Positions 25,903-34,701 of a DNA stretch of 64,000 nt are shown piece by piece. The DNA is from JABMMZ01 sp044341025 (GTDB lineage Bacteria; Bacteroidota; Bacteroidia; NS11-12g; UBA955). Within the stretch, counting starts at the first letter, position 1; each line of letters begins with the position of its first letter. The position numbers were made by a program, and so were the translations under genes. The stretch covers positions 124,001 through 188,000 of the forward strand of contig JBIISM010000003.1 in NCBI GenBank assembly GCA_044341025.1. The letters are read 5' to 3'. The notes under the pieces are model-generated. The model saw only the letters and a program-made list of their open reading frames with translations, made no database searches and had not been told where the DNA came from.

Positions 25903-27309
25903 ATGCGCATCAAGGCAACCAATATTTACGCTTCTATCTGTCTGGCAATAGGCATGGCTTGCGTCTATTGCATTTTAGACTATTTATACGGCGTATTTAC
26001 CCAGCCCTATTTTTGGGATGAATTAGGCGTATATAGCCGTTCTTCTATGTACCTTAGCGACTACGGACTTAGCCTTTTGCCTGATTCCGTTCCAGATGAA
26101 TTATCGCGCGGCCATCCACTTTTATGCCCTCTTTATTTTGCCTGCGCATTTAAAATTTTAGGCTGCAATCCTTTTGCCGCGCATATAGCTGCGGCTGTAT
26201 TAAATGCCATTGGCTTCTTTTTGGTATTCGCAATATTGCTAAAAAACACAAAACCATTTGTTGCTGCAGCCGCTACTTTGGCCATTTTTGTGCAGGCACT
26301 ATTTTTATCTCAGTCGCTACTGATACTACCTGAAATGCCGCTTATGGTTTTCACCCTTGCTGCTGTTTACTTTTATATTAATGATAAGATTCTGGCCTCA
26401 GCATTGTTTATTGTACTTGCACTTCAAATAAAGGAATCTGCCCTTGTGCTGCCATTTGCTTTTTTGGTTTCCGAATCGCTGAGACAAAAGAAAATATTTA
26501 CAAAAAACAACCTTTACCTATTTGCATTTCCTGTTCTAAGCTTTTTAATATTTATAGGCATTCAAAAAATCCAGAGGGGCTATTTCTTTTACCCACTCCA
26601 TACTTCTCTAGCCTCGTCTGATCCCTATTATATCAATGAGCGTTGGCAAAATTTTAAACTATTTTTTCTTTACCAACAAGGGCATATTTATTTTTTAATT
26701 GCCTTGGCTTTTATACTTTTATTGAATCTAATTTTAAAGTTTAAAAGCATACCAAATCTAATCAAAAACAAAGCAAGCATTTACCCAATCCTTGTTCTTG
26801 GATGTGTTGCATTCTTGGTTTTAAATTACTTTCTAAGTAGGTATACGCTTTACTTCTTTATCTTTATTTACATTGCTTTCTTTCTCCTTGTATTTAACCT
26901 GCTTAAAGAGAAACAAAATCTTGCCTATTTAATCGCTTTGGCACTAGCTGTTTTAGGGATTATGAATTGGAACACAGACGAAGATTACACCGATATTGAC
27001 TTCTCTTACAGCCAACACATTCGGTCAGTTCAAATGGCAATCAACGAACTAAACACGGATTCATTTACCAATAAAACAATAGGTATGGATTTCCCCGTTT
27101 CTGCTGTGTATTGGAATTCAAACAATGGTTTTAAATTAAAAGGAAACCATAAAATGTGCCCACTTTACGACTCAGCATGCTCTAAAGACTTTGTTCTTTT
27201 AAGCCACCCGGGCAACATGGCCGACACCACGAAATTTAATGCGTCTTACACCTTTTACAAAGAGCTCCGCAAAGGATATGCGTATTGTAGAATTTACAAA
27301 AAGAAATAG
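25903..27309 (+). CDS. GT39-like polytopic membrane protein (putative glycosyltransferase), paralog 1
   Basis: 468 residues. The first helix (about 8-30) is followed by a periplasmic loop with YFWDELGVYSRSSMYLSD (about 36-53); the Asp-Glu pair sits where GT-C glycosyltransferases such as the dolichol-phosphate mannosyltransferase family keep their catalytic Asp. About nine to ten more helices follow. The C-terminal 110 residues are soluble and end with SHPGNMADTTKF and GYAYCRIYKKK. A second protein of the same plan is encoded at 48695-50146. The enzyme would use a lipid-linked sugar donor, but neither donor nor acceptor can be inferred. Its stop codon directly abuts the stop codon of the convergent T9SS gene. 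Confidence 0.72.
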   Translation: MRIKATNIYASICLAIGMACVYCILDYLYGVFTQPYFWDELGVYSRSSMYLSDYGLSLLPDSVPDELSRGHPLLCPLYFACAFKILGCNPFAAHIAAAVLNAIGFFLVFAILLKNTKPFVAAAATLAIFVQALFLSQSLLILPEMPLMVFTLAAVYFYINDKILASALFIVLALQIKESALVLPFAFLVSESLRQKKIFTKNNLYLFAFPVLSFLIFIGIQKIQRGYFFYPLHTSLASSDPYYINERWQNFKLFFLYQQGHIYFLIALAFILLLNLILKFKSIPNLIKNKASIYPILVLGCVAFLVLNYFLSRYTLYFFIFIYIAFFLLVFNLLKEKQNLAYLIALALAVLGIMNWNTDEDYTDIDFSYSQHIRSVQMAINELNTDSFTNKTIGMDFPVSAVYWNSNNGFKLKGNHKMCPLYDSACSKDFVLLSHPGNMADTTKFNASYTFYKELRKGYAYCRIYKKK

Positions 27310-29340
27310 CTAGCGCTCAATTACAATTCGTTTCCAAACTGTATCCGTTCCCAATTCAATGCGAATCAAATACATTCCATTTTGAAGGCTTTGCGTATTG
27401 ATCAAATTCTTACTGTATGGAAAAACTTCTTCTTCAATTAATTGTCGTCCATTCAAATCAAATAACGATAATTTAGCCAATTCTGGGACTTCGATTTGTA
27501 ATTGTTCTTTTACAGGATTTGGATACAATTTTATCTTTGAGATTTGTGAAGATTGAATAGAACTTGTTCTGTAATCTAATGTAAACCTAAAGGTATCAAT
27601 TCGACCACAACGTCCAATTCCACTATATAAAACAACTGTATAATCACCGCTGTCTATGAATTGTTTTCTACCAATATTTTTTATGAAACTAGAATCATAA
27701 AATGTAGAATCTGTGCGGCCAAATTTCCACATGCACAACAAAGCATTGCTGTCTACATGTTTTATAAAATTCATGCCTAAATCTACCAAATACTGAGTAC
27801 CGGAAACTGGGTTTGCAAATGCAGTATACTCTGGTGTTGTTTGAACCAATATATTCAAAGAATCACTCGATGTGCACGTCGTTAGTGGATTGGTATACGT
27901 GTAAAACATTTTATACGGTCCGTGGAATGTATTGGTATGCGGACTGGTTTGCGGATCGAAAAATCTACCGTTCACCAAGCCATTTCCTGACCAGGTGCCA
28001 ACCATGCCTGAGGGTATGATATTAAACAAAGGTGTTAAACCCCTGTTGTAACACACTGTATCTTCGGCATCGATTTGAATAACTGGCAGACCGTTTACAT
28101 TAGCAATTACACTGTCCGTGAAATCGCATAAACTGGCATTGGTATACCTCAACAAATATTGGCCAGAACCTGTCCATGGTCTAAAATACTTACCAGCTAC
28201 TATTGAACTGTCCAATTTTTCAGCAACACTGGGAATGCTTCGGTTTCTTGATCCTCCGTATTCAATTGTTTCCCAATTACCCCCAAAAACAACCCTATTG
28301 TTGCTGTCTCTAACAAAACTGTCCAACGCAACTATGCCTTGGTTTAAACACAATTTATTTAAAGCATTAAACTTTAATTTAGAACCTAACTTAACCAATA
28401 CAGTCGCAGTATCAGATCTTTGACAACCCGTACTTGCATCTTTGAAAGTATATTCAATTAGGTATATTCCATTTGAACTTGAATTAAATGGCGCACTAAT
28501 ATCCAAAGTAAAGGTAACAGGAACAGTCGGTACACTGCTTATTACAGTGCTTGCATTGGCAGCACTTCCACTAGGAACAGACAAACAACGGAACGATTCA
28601 ATTCCTCCAACTCTATTAAATGGTTTAACAACCAAGTTGTTTAAAGTTACTGCATTTTGCTTAATGCAATACATGCCATCTAATACCTGAACTTCAGGAT
28701 TTGGATTGATACGTATTGATTTACACTCGCGGTTGAAGCATGACTTATAGTCTCTGTAATCATAGCAAATGGTGTCACGCAAACCCGTTTTAGGTAAAGA
28801 TCCGTTTTGAATAAAATTTTTATAATTGTAAATATATGGTTTCGATCCAACTGGACCACCACTAATCCAAGAGGGCGTTTTCTTTTGGTAATAATGCACA
28901 TCTGTAGTTGATACCGTTTTATCACCTGAAAAAGCTTTAACAATATTTCTTTGGGTTAAATTGATTGCACCATCATCATAGCAAAATGGTGGAACACCTG
29001 AATACATAAAAGTTGGCAAGGCATTCACAACAACAAACATGGTATCATAGGCCGTATACGTAATTTTATTCTTTACCCTTTGAACCCTTAATTCAAAAGT
29101 TCTATTTGTCAGGGAAGTGATTTTCAATCTCAAAAGACTGGCATTGGAATAAACCACCCCATTGCTTAAATCTTTCCATTGGTAGGTTCCTGTATCACCA
29201 GTATTTAAACCTGAACCCACTGCATTTAAAGTATCCAAGTAACAGATTTCTATATCTAGTCCCGCATTGGCTGTGGCTTGTGCTTGCGTTTTAGAAATGA
29301 ATACAAATATGATTAAGCATACGGTAAGGATTTTCTTCAT
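27310..29340 (-). CDS. Secreted protein with T9SS type A sorting domain
   Basis: 676 residues from ATG 29340 (an upstream ATG-less extension to 29361 is ignored). The signal peptide ends at SKTQAQA. The body has repeated immunoglobulin-like segments rich in short Cys-containing strands (for example EICYLDTLNAVGSG and IDAEDTVCYNRGLTPLFNI), as in surface adhesion or matrix proteins. The C-terminal 75 residues are a type A sorting domain: KLYPNPVKEQLQIEV, LFDLNGRQL and LQNGMYLIRIELG. It should pass the outer membrane by the type IX system and be attached to the surface or released. Specific function unknown. Confidence 0.88.
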   Translation of the reverse strand: MKKILTVCLIIFVFISKTQAQATANAGLDIEICYLDTLNAVGSGLNTGDTGTYQWKDLSNGVVYSNASLLRLKITSLTNRTFELRVQRVKNKITYTAYDTMFVVVNALPTFMYSGVPPFCYDDGAINLTQRNIVKAFSGDKTVSTTDVHYYQKKTPSWISGGPVGSKPYIYNYKNFIQNGSLPKTGLRDTICYDYRDYKSCFNRECKSIRINPNPEVQVLDGMYCIKQNAVTLNNLVVKPFNRVGGIESFRCLSVPSGSAANASTVISSVPTVPVTFTLDISAPFNSSSNGIYLIEYTFKDASTGCQRSDTATVLVKLGSKLKFNALNKLCLNQGIVALDSFVRDSNNRVVFGGNWETIEYGGSRNRSIPSVAEKLDSSIVAGKYFRPWTGSGQYLLRYTNASLCDFTDSVIANVNGLPVIQIDAEDTVCYNRGLTPLFNIIPSGMVGTWSGNGLVNGRFFDPQTSPHTNTFHGPYKMFYTYTNPLTTCTSSDSLNILVQTTPEYTAFANPVSGTQYLVDLGMNFIKHVDSNALLCMWKFGRTDSTFYDSSFIKNIGRKQFIDSGDYTVVLYSGIGRCGRIDTFRFTLDYRTSSIQSSQISKIKLYPNPVKEQLQIEVPELAKLSLFDLNGRQLIEEEVFPYSKNLINTQSLQNGMYLIRIELGTDTVWKRIVIER

Positions 29341-29358
29341 ACTTAGTTGAACTTTTAT

Positions 29359-29389
29359 CAAATGTAGAAAAAATGCCTCATAAATCCAA
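29359..29389 (-). promoter_or_regulatory. Promoter of the T9SS type A protein gene
   Basis: Minus strand: -33 TTG at 29387-29389 and -7 TACATTTG at 29359-29366, separated by 20 nt. The box ends 18 nt before the ATG. Confidence 0.62.
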
Positions 29390-29437
29390 TATTAATTGAT
29401 TTTATGACTAAAAAATGAGCTCTGGTTTTAAATAAAT

Positions 29438-30457
29438 TTAACTCGTCTTGCGCTTGCGGCCTTTGTCAAAAACCAAACGGCCAAAGTTCTTGCCTTTGCG
29501 CAATTCCTTTTGCTCATCTTCCGGCAATAAAGCAATATGGGTGCACTCTTCACTGCAACAGTTATGAGTCTTTTCTTTGCACTTCTCACATTGAATAAAC
29601 AACAAGTTGCAAGCCACGTTGGCGCAGTTGGTATGGGTATCAGATAAGTCTCCACATTGGTGGCATTTCGAAATTATTTCATTGGAAATACTCTCGCCCA
29701 AGCGTTCATCAAATACAAAGTTCTTTCCGTGAAACTTGTTTTTTAGTCCTTTGTCTTTAACCTGGTTGGCGTAATGAATGATGCCACCTTCTAACTGATA
29801 AACCTCCTTAAAGCCTCTGTACAACATGTACGCACTCGCTTTCTCGCAACGAATGCCTCCAGTGCAATACATCACCACTGCTTTGTCTTTTTGATCTTTT
29901 AGCATTTCAGCAACCTGAGGCAATTGTTCTCTGAAATTAACCACATCGGGAAGTATTGCATTTTCAAAATGCCCAACTTCACTTTCATAGTGGTTGCGCA
30001 TATCAACTATAATCACATCGTCTCTATCGGTAAGCCCATTGAATTCTTCAGCTTTTAAATGCTTGCCAATTTTGGTCACATCAAAATTTGGATCGTCTAT
30101 GCCATCGGCTACAATTTTACGGCGAACCTTTATTGCCAATTTGAAAAATGATTTGCCATCATCGTCAACCGCAATGTTCAAACGGTTACCCGCTAAGAAA
30201 TCTATACTTTCTAAATGGGCTTTTAATGCATCTAAATTTTCAGTTGGCACAGAAAATTGGGCATTGATACCCTCATCTGCAACATAAATTCTACCAAGAA
30301 CACCAAGCTCATTCCATCTCAAATACAATGCATCTCTAAAGGCCTTTGGATCTTTGATATGATGATACTTGTAAAAGGATATAGTGGTTCTTAACAGACC
30401 GCTTTCTTTGATCTTTTGCTTTAATACTTCTGCGTTTATCTTATTGTGTAATACCAC
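29438..30457 (-). CDS. trhO: tRNA uridine(34) hydroxylase (rhodanese-related)
   Basis: 339 residues, YceA/TrhO family. It forms 5-hydroxyuridine at the wobble position of certain tRNAs using oxygen. An N-terminal ferredoxin-like domain (about 15-115, with AFRDALYLRWNELGVLGRIY) precedes a rhodanese domain (about 140-245), whose active-site loop is YCTGGIRCEKASAYM. The C-terminus carries the family's Cys-rich tail (CHQCGDLSDTHTNC, then CEKCKEKTHNCCSEEC). The GTG start at 30457 is supported by a -7 box ending 4 nt upstream; no ATG is available. Confidence 0.93.
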   Translation of the reverse strand: MVLHNKINAEVLKQKIKESGLLRTTISFYKYHHIKDPKAFRDALYLRWNELGVLGRIYVADEGINAQFSVPTENLDALKAHLESIDFLAGNRLNIAVDDDGKSFFKLAIKVRRKIVADGIDDPNFDVTKIGKHLKAEEFNGLTDRDDVIIVDMRNHYESEVGHFENAILPDVVNFREQLPQVAEMLKDQKDKAVVMYCTGGIRCEKASAYMLYRGFKEVYQLEGGIIHYANQVKDKGLKNKFHGKNFVFDERLGESISNEIISKCHQCGDLSDTHTNCANVACNLLFIQCEKCKEKTHNCCSEECTHIALLPEDEQKELRKGKNFGRLVFDKGRKRKTS

Positions 30458-30461
30458 CTTG

Positions 30462-30469
30462 CAAAACTA
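30462..30469 (-). promoter_or_regulatory. TAnnTTTG -7 box 4 nt from the trhO GTG start
   Basis: Minus strand TAGTTTTG, then CAAG, then GTG. Implies a leaderless trhO transcript. Confidence 0.55.
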
Positions 30470-30522
30470 ATATCCAGTAGGCACTTGTTAAATATGACTT
30501 ACGTCAGTCTTATTGACGAAAA

Positions 30523-31194
30523 CTATTTTTTCTTGCTTAAATCGATCATCTCAACACCGGCATGCTCAGCTGCATTGAATACAAAAACCTTGTCATCCAT
30601 CGCTGCATTTGGTGTTTGAGAAGTAACAGTGTAGGTTTGCTTATTGCCCGCTTTAAATGACACCTTAAGATTTTGAACCGTTTTAGCTCCTTTATCAACT
30701 TCTAAGTTCATCAAGAAATATGGCTTGTTCTTATCTGTTGGTGTTAACTTAATTTTTTCAATATCAGCAGTCCCTTTTTTAGTTGTACCATCGCTTGCAT
30801 ATAAAAAACCTTTTTCCCATACTGTAAATATTTTGGAAGGGTTTAAACCAGAACTAGAATTAGGATTGTAATTGTCCTTGATGCATTCATTGGTCTCTTT
30901 GGTGTAAGTCCAAATGGTCTTGCCATCGCAGAATATTTCTTGTCCGCCAAAAATCAATTTGAAACTGTTGCCTTTTGAATATAAAGTGCCCTTCTCTGTT
31001 TTACTCTTAGCTTTTGTATCGGCAGGCTCATTCAACATGGTGAACTCAGCTTTCAAAGTCTTGTATCCTTTGTACTTTTTAGAAACTTCTTTTAATAGTT
31101 TATTGACCGCCTTGTCTTTCTCGACATTTGCTGGAACGAAGGCTAAACTGGCCAAAGCAATTAAAAAGACAGATATTATGCCTGATTTATTCAT
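30523..31194 (-). CDS. LolA-like outer-membrane lipoprotein carrier
   Basis: 223 residues from ATG 31194. The signal peptide is MNKSGIISVFLIALASLAF, cleaved near VPA. The mature protein fits the LolA/LppX half-barrel: KGYKTLKAEFTMLNE at the start, repeated strands (GTLYSKGNSFKLIFGGQEIF, DGKTIWTYTKETNECI), then VDKGAKTVQNLKVSFKAGNK. LolA ferries lipoproteins from the inner to the outer membrane through the periplasm. It lies 42 bp after ftsK on the same strand, an arrangement common in Bacteroidota. Confidence 0.85.
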   Translation of the reverse strand: MNKSGIISVFLIALASLAFVPANVEKDKAVNKLLKEVSKKYKGYKTLKAEFTMLNEPADTKAKSKTEKGTLYSKGNSFKLIFGGQEIFCDGKTIWTYTKETNECIKDNYNPNSSSGLNPSKIFTVWEKGFLYASDGTTKKGTADIEKIKLTPTDKNKPYFLMNLEVDKGAKTVQNLKVSFKAGNKQTYTVTSQTPNAAMDDKVFVFNAAEHAGVEMIDLSKKK

Positions 31195-31236
31195 TAGATA
31201 CTGTAGGTTAAATTTAAAAGGTGCGAAAATAATCAA

Positions 31237-33783
31237 TTATTTGTTATAAAGATTATCCAAAAAGCGTTCCAAAGAACTTTCGTCTGGAATCAGGACTTTA
31301 CGGGCCTTTGCGCCTTCAAATGGACCTACAATTCCCGCCTGTTCCATTTGATCGACCAATCTTCCCGCTCTATTATAACCCAATTTCAATTTTCTTTGGA
31401 TTAAAGATGTGCTGCCTTGTTGGGTCATTACAACCAACCTTGCCGCATCTTCAAACAGCGCATCGCGCTCGTTAGGGTCAAAGTCGTCCCTCGATCCATC
31501 GTCGTCGGCACCTTTGAACTCCGGCAATATCATAGCACTCGAGTAGCCGCGTTGGTTGCCTATAAATTCTGTAATTCTTTCCACCTCAGGGGTGTCAACA
31601 AATGGACATTGCAAACGGATTAGGTCATTGCCTGTGCTGTAGAGCATATCTCCTTTACCTATCAACTGATCCGCTCCATTGCTGTCTAAGATGGTACGCG
31701 AGTCGATTTTTGAGGTTACCCTAAAGGCCAAACGAGCAGGGAAGTTGGCTTTAATGGTACCAGTGATAATATTTACCGATGGTCTTTGTGTGGCCAATAT
31801 AACGTGTATACCAACCGCTCTGGCCAATTGCGCCAAACGGGCAATTGGTGTTTCCACTTCTCTTCCCGCTGTCATCATCAAGTCGGCAACCTCGTCTATC
31901 ACCACAACAATGTAAGGCAAGAATCTATGTCCTTCAGTTGGCAACAACTTGCGCTCCCTAAACTTGGTGTTGTATTCAATAATATTGCGTTTTCCAGCAC
32001 CTTTTAACAATTCATAACGCTCATCCATTTCCATACACAATGAATTTAGCGTATTGGTCACCAATTTGGTGTCGGTTATGATGGCATCACCATCGCCTGG
32101 CAATTTGGCCAAATAATGGCGCTCAATTTTATTGTATAAAGTTAGCTCTACCTTCTTCGGGTCGACCAATACAAACTTTAATTCCGATGGGTGTTTCTTG
32201 TACAACAATGAAACAATCAAGGTATTCAAACCAACCGATTTACCTTGCCCTGTCGCACCTGCGCACAATAAATGCGGCATCTTACTCAAATCGGCAATGT
32301 ACAATTCGTTTGAAATGGTCTTGCCCAAAATAACCGGCAATTCAAAGTTACATTCTTGGAACTTCTTACTGGCAACCATTTGTCTAATTGGCACCATTTC
32401 AGGTTTCTTGTTTGGAACCTCTATACCAATAGTACCTCTTCCTGGAATAGGTGCAATAATACGAATACCCAAGGCGGCCAAACTTAAAGCGATATCATCT
32501 TCTAAGTTCTTGATACGCGAAATCTTTACTCCCGGCGCTGGAACAATTTCATACAGTGTTACTGTTGGCCCGATATTGGCTTTAATTTCAGAAATCCCAA
32601 TATTGTAGTTCTTTAATGTTTCAACAATTAAATTCTTACTGGTTTCGAGTTCCGTGCGGTCAACTTCAATTTTGGTAAATTCATAATCTTGCAATAAATC
32701 TAAAGTTGGCATTTGATAACCAGCCAAATCTAAAGTCGGATCGTACAAATCGTCTAAGCCAGCTGAAGGTCTAGTTTCTACAACATTGGACTCAACGATC
32801 TCTTCCACCTGAGGTGCTTCAATCTTTAATTCAAAATCTTTAGGTGCTTCTGCTTTCTTTGGTCTTACATTGTCAACGGCAAAAGAAATAGGAGCGGTAG
32901 GCGCATCTATTGTATCTTCTAATGTTTCTGCTTTTAGCTCGTCCGAATTAGTTAAGGTAATTAAATCTATACCCTCTGCTTCATCTTGAATCTCTGTGGC
33001 AGAAATATCCTCTAAATTAACATCTGTATCGTCCGGCTGATCTCCAAAATGTGTTTTAATGGCTTCGGCTTCTAGCTCATGATCACTGAAAGGAGCTGCA
33101 GAACCTTTTGAGTCTTCTGAGGGAAGACCCTGAACCAAATTTGACATCTTAAAACGAAAATCGACGTTGTAAACCGCTATCATAAAAACTGCAGCATACA
33201 AGATTAAAAACAAGACCATTCCTATACTTCCAAACAAACTCTTGAACCACAAGAATCCAAAATAACCAAATCCTCCGCCCATAAATAAATTATAGCTATG
33301 GAAAATAAATCCCATCAGTAAGGATACCCACACCACGATAAAAAAAGTATAGCGCAGTATTTTTCCAATTGGGTACATCTGCCAATTGAAAAGCAATTTA
33401 GTGCCAAAAGTAAAGATGCTGAATAAAATAATAAACGATGCGACACCAAACCACTTATGAATAAACAAGTGACCAAACCAAGCGCCCAAATACCCCATCA
33501 AATTTGCTGAGCCTTTTGGATTATTTGTCTTATACCATTGCCAACTGCCACTTTGAAGCAAATCTTGGTCTGTTTCAAAACTCCACAAATTGATGATGTG
33601 AGACGTAAAAGACAACAATAAAAAGAGTGAAAACAAGACGAAAAATGCACCAATTATCCTCAGGGTTCGCTCGTCTTTAACCCATGCCATACGAGCGCCT
33701 TTCAAAGGTTTTTTACTTTCCTTTTCTTCAGCTTGAAAATCGTCTGCTGAATTTCTAAAACTATTGCTATTTTTTCCGGCCAT
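31237..33783 (-). CDS. ftsK: DNA translocase FtsK
   Basis: 848 residues from ATG 33783. The N-terminus has four transmembrane helices (about 45-190), then an acidic linker rich in Glu and Asp (about 200-330), and a C-terminal RecA-like motor. Walker A is GATGQGKSVGLN, Walker B is PYIVVVIDEVADLMM, followed by ARLAQLARAVGIHVILATQRPS. The C-terminal gamma winged helix (QGSTSLIQRKLKLGYNRAG) reads chromosome polarity signals. It pumps DNA across the closing septum and activates dimer resolution. ATG 33783 is preferred over an in-frame start at 33813 because a -7 box lies in between. Confidence 0.96.
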   Translation of the reverse strand: MAGKNSNSFRNSADDFQAEEKESKKPLKGARMAWVKDERTLRIIGAFFVLFSLFLLLSFTSHIINLWSFETDQDLLQSGSWQWYKTNNPKGSANLMGYLGAWFGHLFIHKWFGVASFIILFSIFTFGTKLLFNWQMYPIGKILRYTFFIVVWVSLLMGFIFHSYNLFMGGGFGYFGFLWFKSLFGSIGMVLFLILYAAVFMIAVYNVDFRFKMSNLVQGLPSEDSKGSAAPFSDHELEAEAIKTHFGDQPDDTDVNLEDISATEIQDEAEGIDLITLTNSDELKAETLEDTIDAPTAPISFAVDNVRPKKAEAPKDFELKIEAPQVEEIVESNVVETRPSAGLDDLYDPTLDLAGYQMPTLDLLQDYEFTKIEVDRTELETSKNLIVETLKNYNIGISEIKANIGPTVTLYEIVPAPGVKISRIKNLEDDIALSLAALGIRIIAPIPGRGTIGIEVPNKKPEMVPIRQMVASKKFQECNFELPVILGKTISNELYIADLSKMPHLLCAGATGQGKSVGLNTLIVSLLYKKHPSELKFVLVDPKKVELTLYNKIERHYLAKLPGDGDAIITDTKLVTNTLNSLCMEMDERYELLKGAGKRNIIEYNTKFRERKLLPTEGHRFLPYIVVVIDEVADLMMTAGREVETPIARLAQLARAVGIHVILATQRPSVNIITGTIKANFPARLAFRVTSKIDSRTILDSNGADQLIGKGDMLYSTGNDLIRLQCPFVDTPEVERITEFIGNQRGYSSAMILPEFKGADDDGSRDDFDPNERDALFEDAARLVVMTQQGSTSLIQRKLKLGYNRAGRLVDQMEQAGIVGPFEGAKARKVLIPDESSLERFLDNLYNK

Positions 33784-33797
33784 GGGTTTGCTTCTCG

Positions 33798-33805
33798 CAA
33801 ATGTA
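33798..33805 (-). promoter_or_regulatory. TAnnTTTG -7 box for ftsK
   Basis: Minus strand TACATTTG ending 14 nt before the ATG at 33783. Confidence 0.5.
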
Positions 33806-33984
33806 AAACGCAATGTCCATATACTTTCTTATGTGGGCTGAATAAAATCCACATCTATTTGAATGTGTGCAGATAAATGGAATACTTAATTTAAGATACA
33901 AAAAACAAACTTAAAATACCATAGCACAATTTTGAAATAAGCATTTTAATTTTACGATAAGATTTTACACAAAACTCAAAAAAC

Positions 33985-34644
33985 ATGAAAAAAACATTTA
34001 AAATTTACGTTTGCATCTTTGCACTCATTGGTCTCCAATCTTGCGGTATTGTTACAAAAACACACTATGGAAATGGCCTAAAATTAAATCTAGGAATTGG
34101 ATGCAAAAAAGAAAATCCTCAAGCCCAAAACAGATTTAACAAATCGAACTTAAAACCACAAGTCACGTTAAATTTTCTCAGCCATGCAAACATTCCTTTT
34201 GAAAATTTAAACCCTGTTTCTTCATTGAAATCTTTTTCAAAAAACAAGAGTAAATCTTTTAACACGAATGTAGTTTTAGTCCATTCAACATCAAAAATTC
34301 CTTTATCGAAAGGGATTAAACCAATCAAAAACCACAAGACCAAAGAGCCGAACAAACTTAAAAAGGAACTCGAACCACATGTAAAAATTGGTGGTATTTT
34401 ATTTTATGCCTCAATACTTGGTTCCATGATCATGAGCTTTTTCCCTTTCCCATTGTTAGCAAGTATCTTAGGGCTTGGTTTGCTGGCAGGTATTGTTTTA
34501 ACCCTAATCGGAAAAAAATTTATGAAAAAAAATCCAGAGCAATTTAGAGGCTACGGCTTAATGTGGAGTGTACTCATTGCCTGCTCTTTGTTTCTGTTAT
34601 TAACCTTTATAAACTTGGCTTTTTTTATTGTAGCCTTTGCATAA
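33985..34644 (+). CDS. Lipoprotein with C-terminal membrane helices, function unknown
   Basis: 219 residues. The lipoprotein signal has lipobox LQSC at about 18-21. A basic, low-complexity region (about 40-130, rich in Lys, Asn and Ser) follows, then a hydrophobic C-terminal half with about three transmembrane helices (GGILFYASILGSMIMSFFPF, LLASILGLGLLAGIVLTLIG, WSVLIACSLFLLLTFINLAF). Coupling a lipobox to several C-terminal helices is odd, but similar Lys-rich small membrane proteins are common in Bacteroidota. No family recognised. It is monocistronic and shares a terminator with the convergent ligA gene. Confidence 0.75.
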   Translation: MKKTFKIYVCIFALIGLQSCGIVTKTHYGNGLKLNLGIGCKKENPQAQNRFNKSNLKPQVTLNFLSHANIPFENLNPVSSLKSFSKNKSKSFNTNVVLVHSTSKIPLSKGIKPIKNHKTKEPNKLKKELEPHVKIGGILFYASILGSMIMSFFPFPLLASILGLGLLAGIVLTLIGKKFMKKNPEQFRGYGLMWSVLIACSLFLLLTFINLAFFIVAFA

Positions 34645-34657
34645 GTTGCAAAGTATT

Positions 34658-34695
34658 AAAGCCCGATGCTGTATTTGAAGAGCATTGGGCTTTTT
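34658..34695. terminator. Bidirectional terminator between the lipoprotein gene and ligA
   Basis: Stem AAAGCCCGATGCT (34658-34670) with AGCATTGGGCTTT (34681-34693), one G-T wobble, 10-nt loop, T-run on the plus strand and A-run on the left arm, so it can serve both genes. Confidence 0.88.
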
Positions 34696-34701
34696 ATAAA
34701 A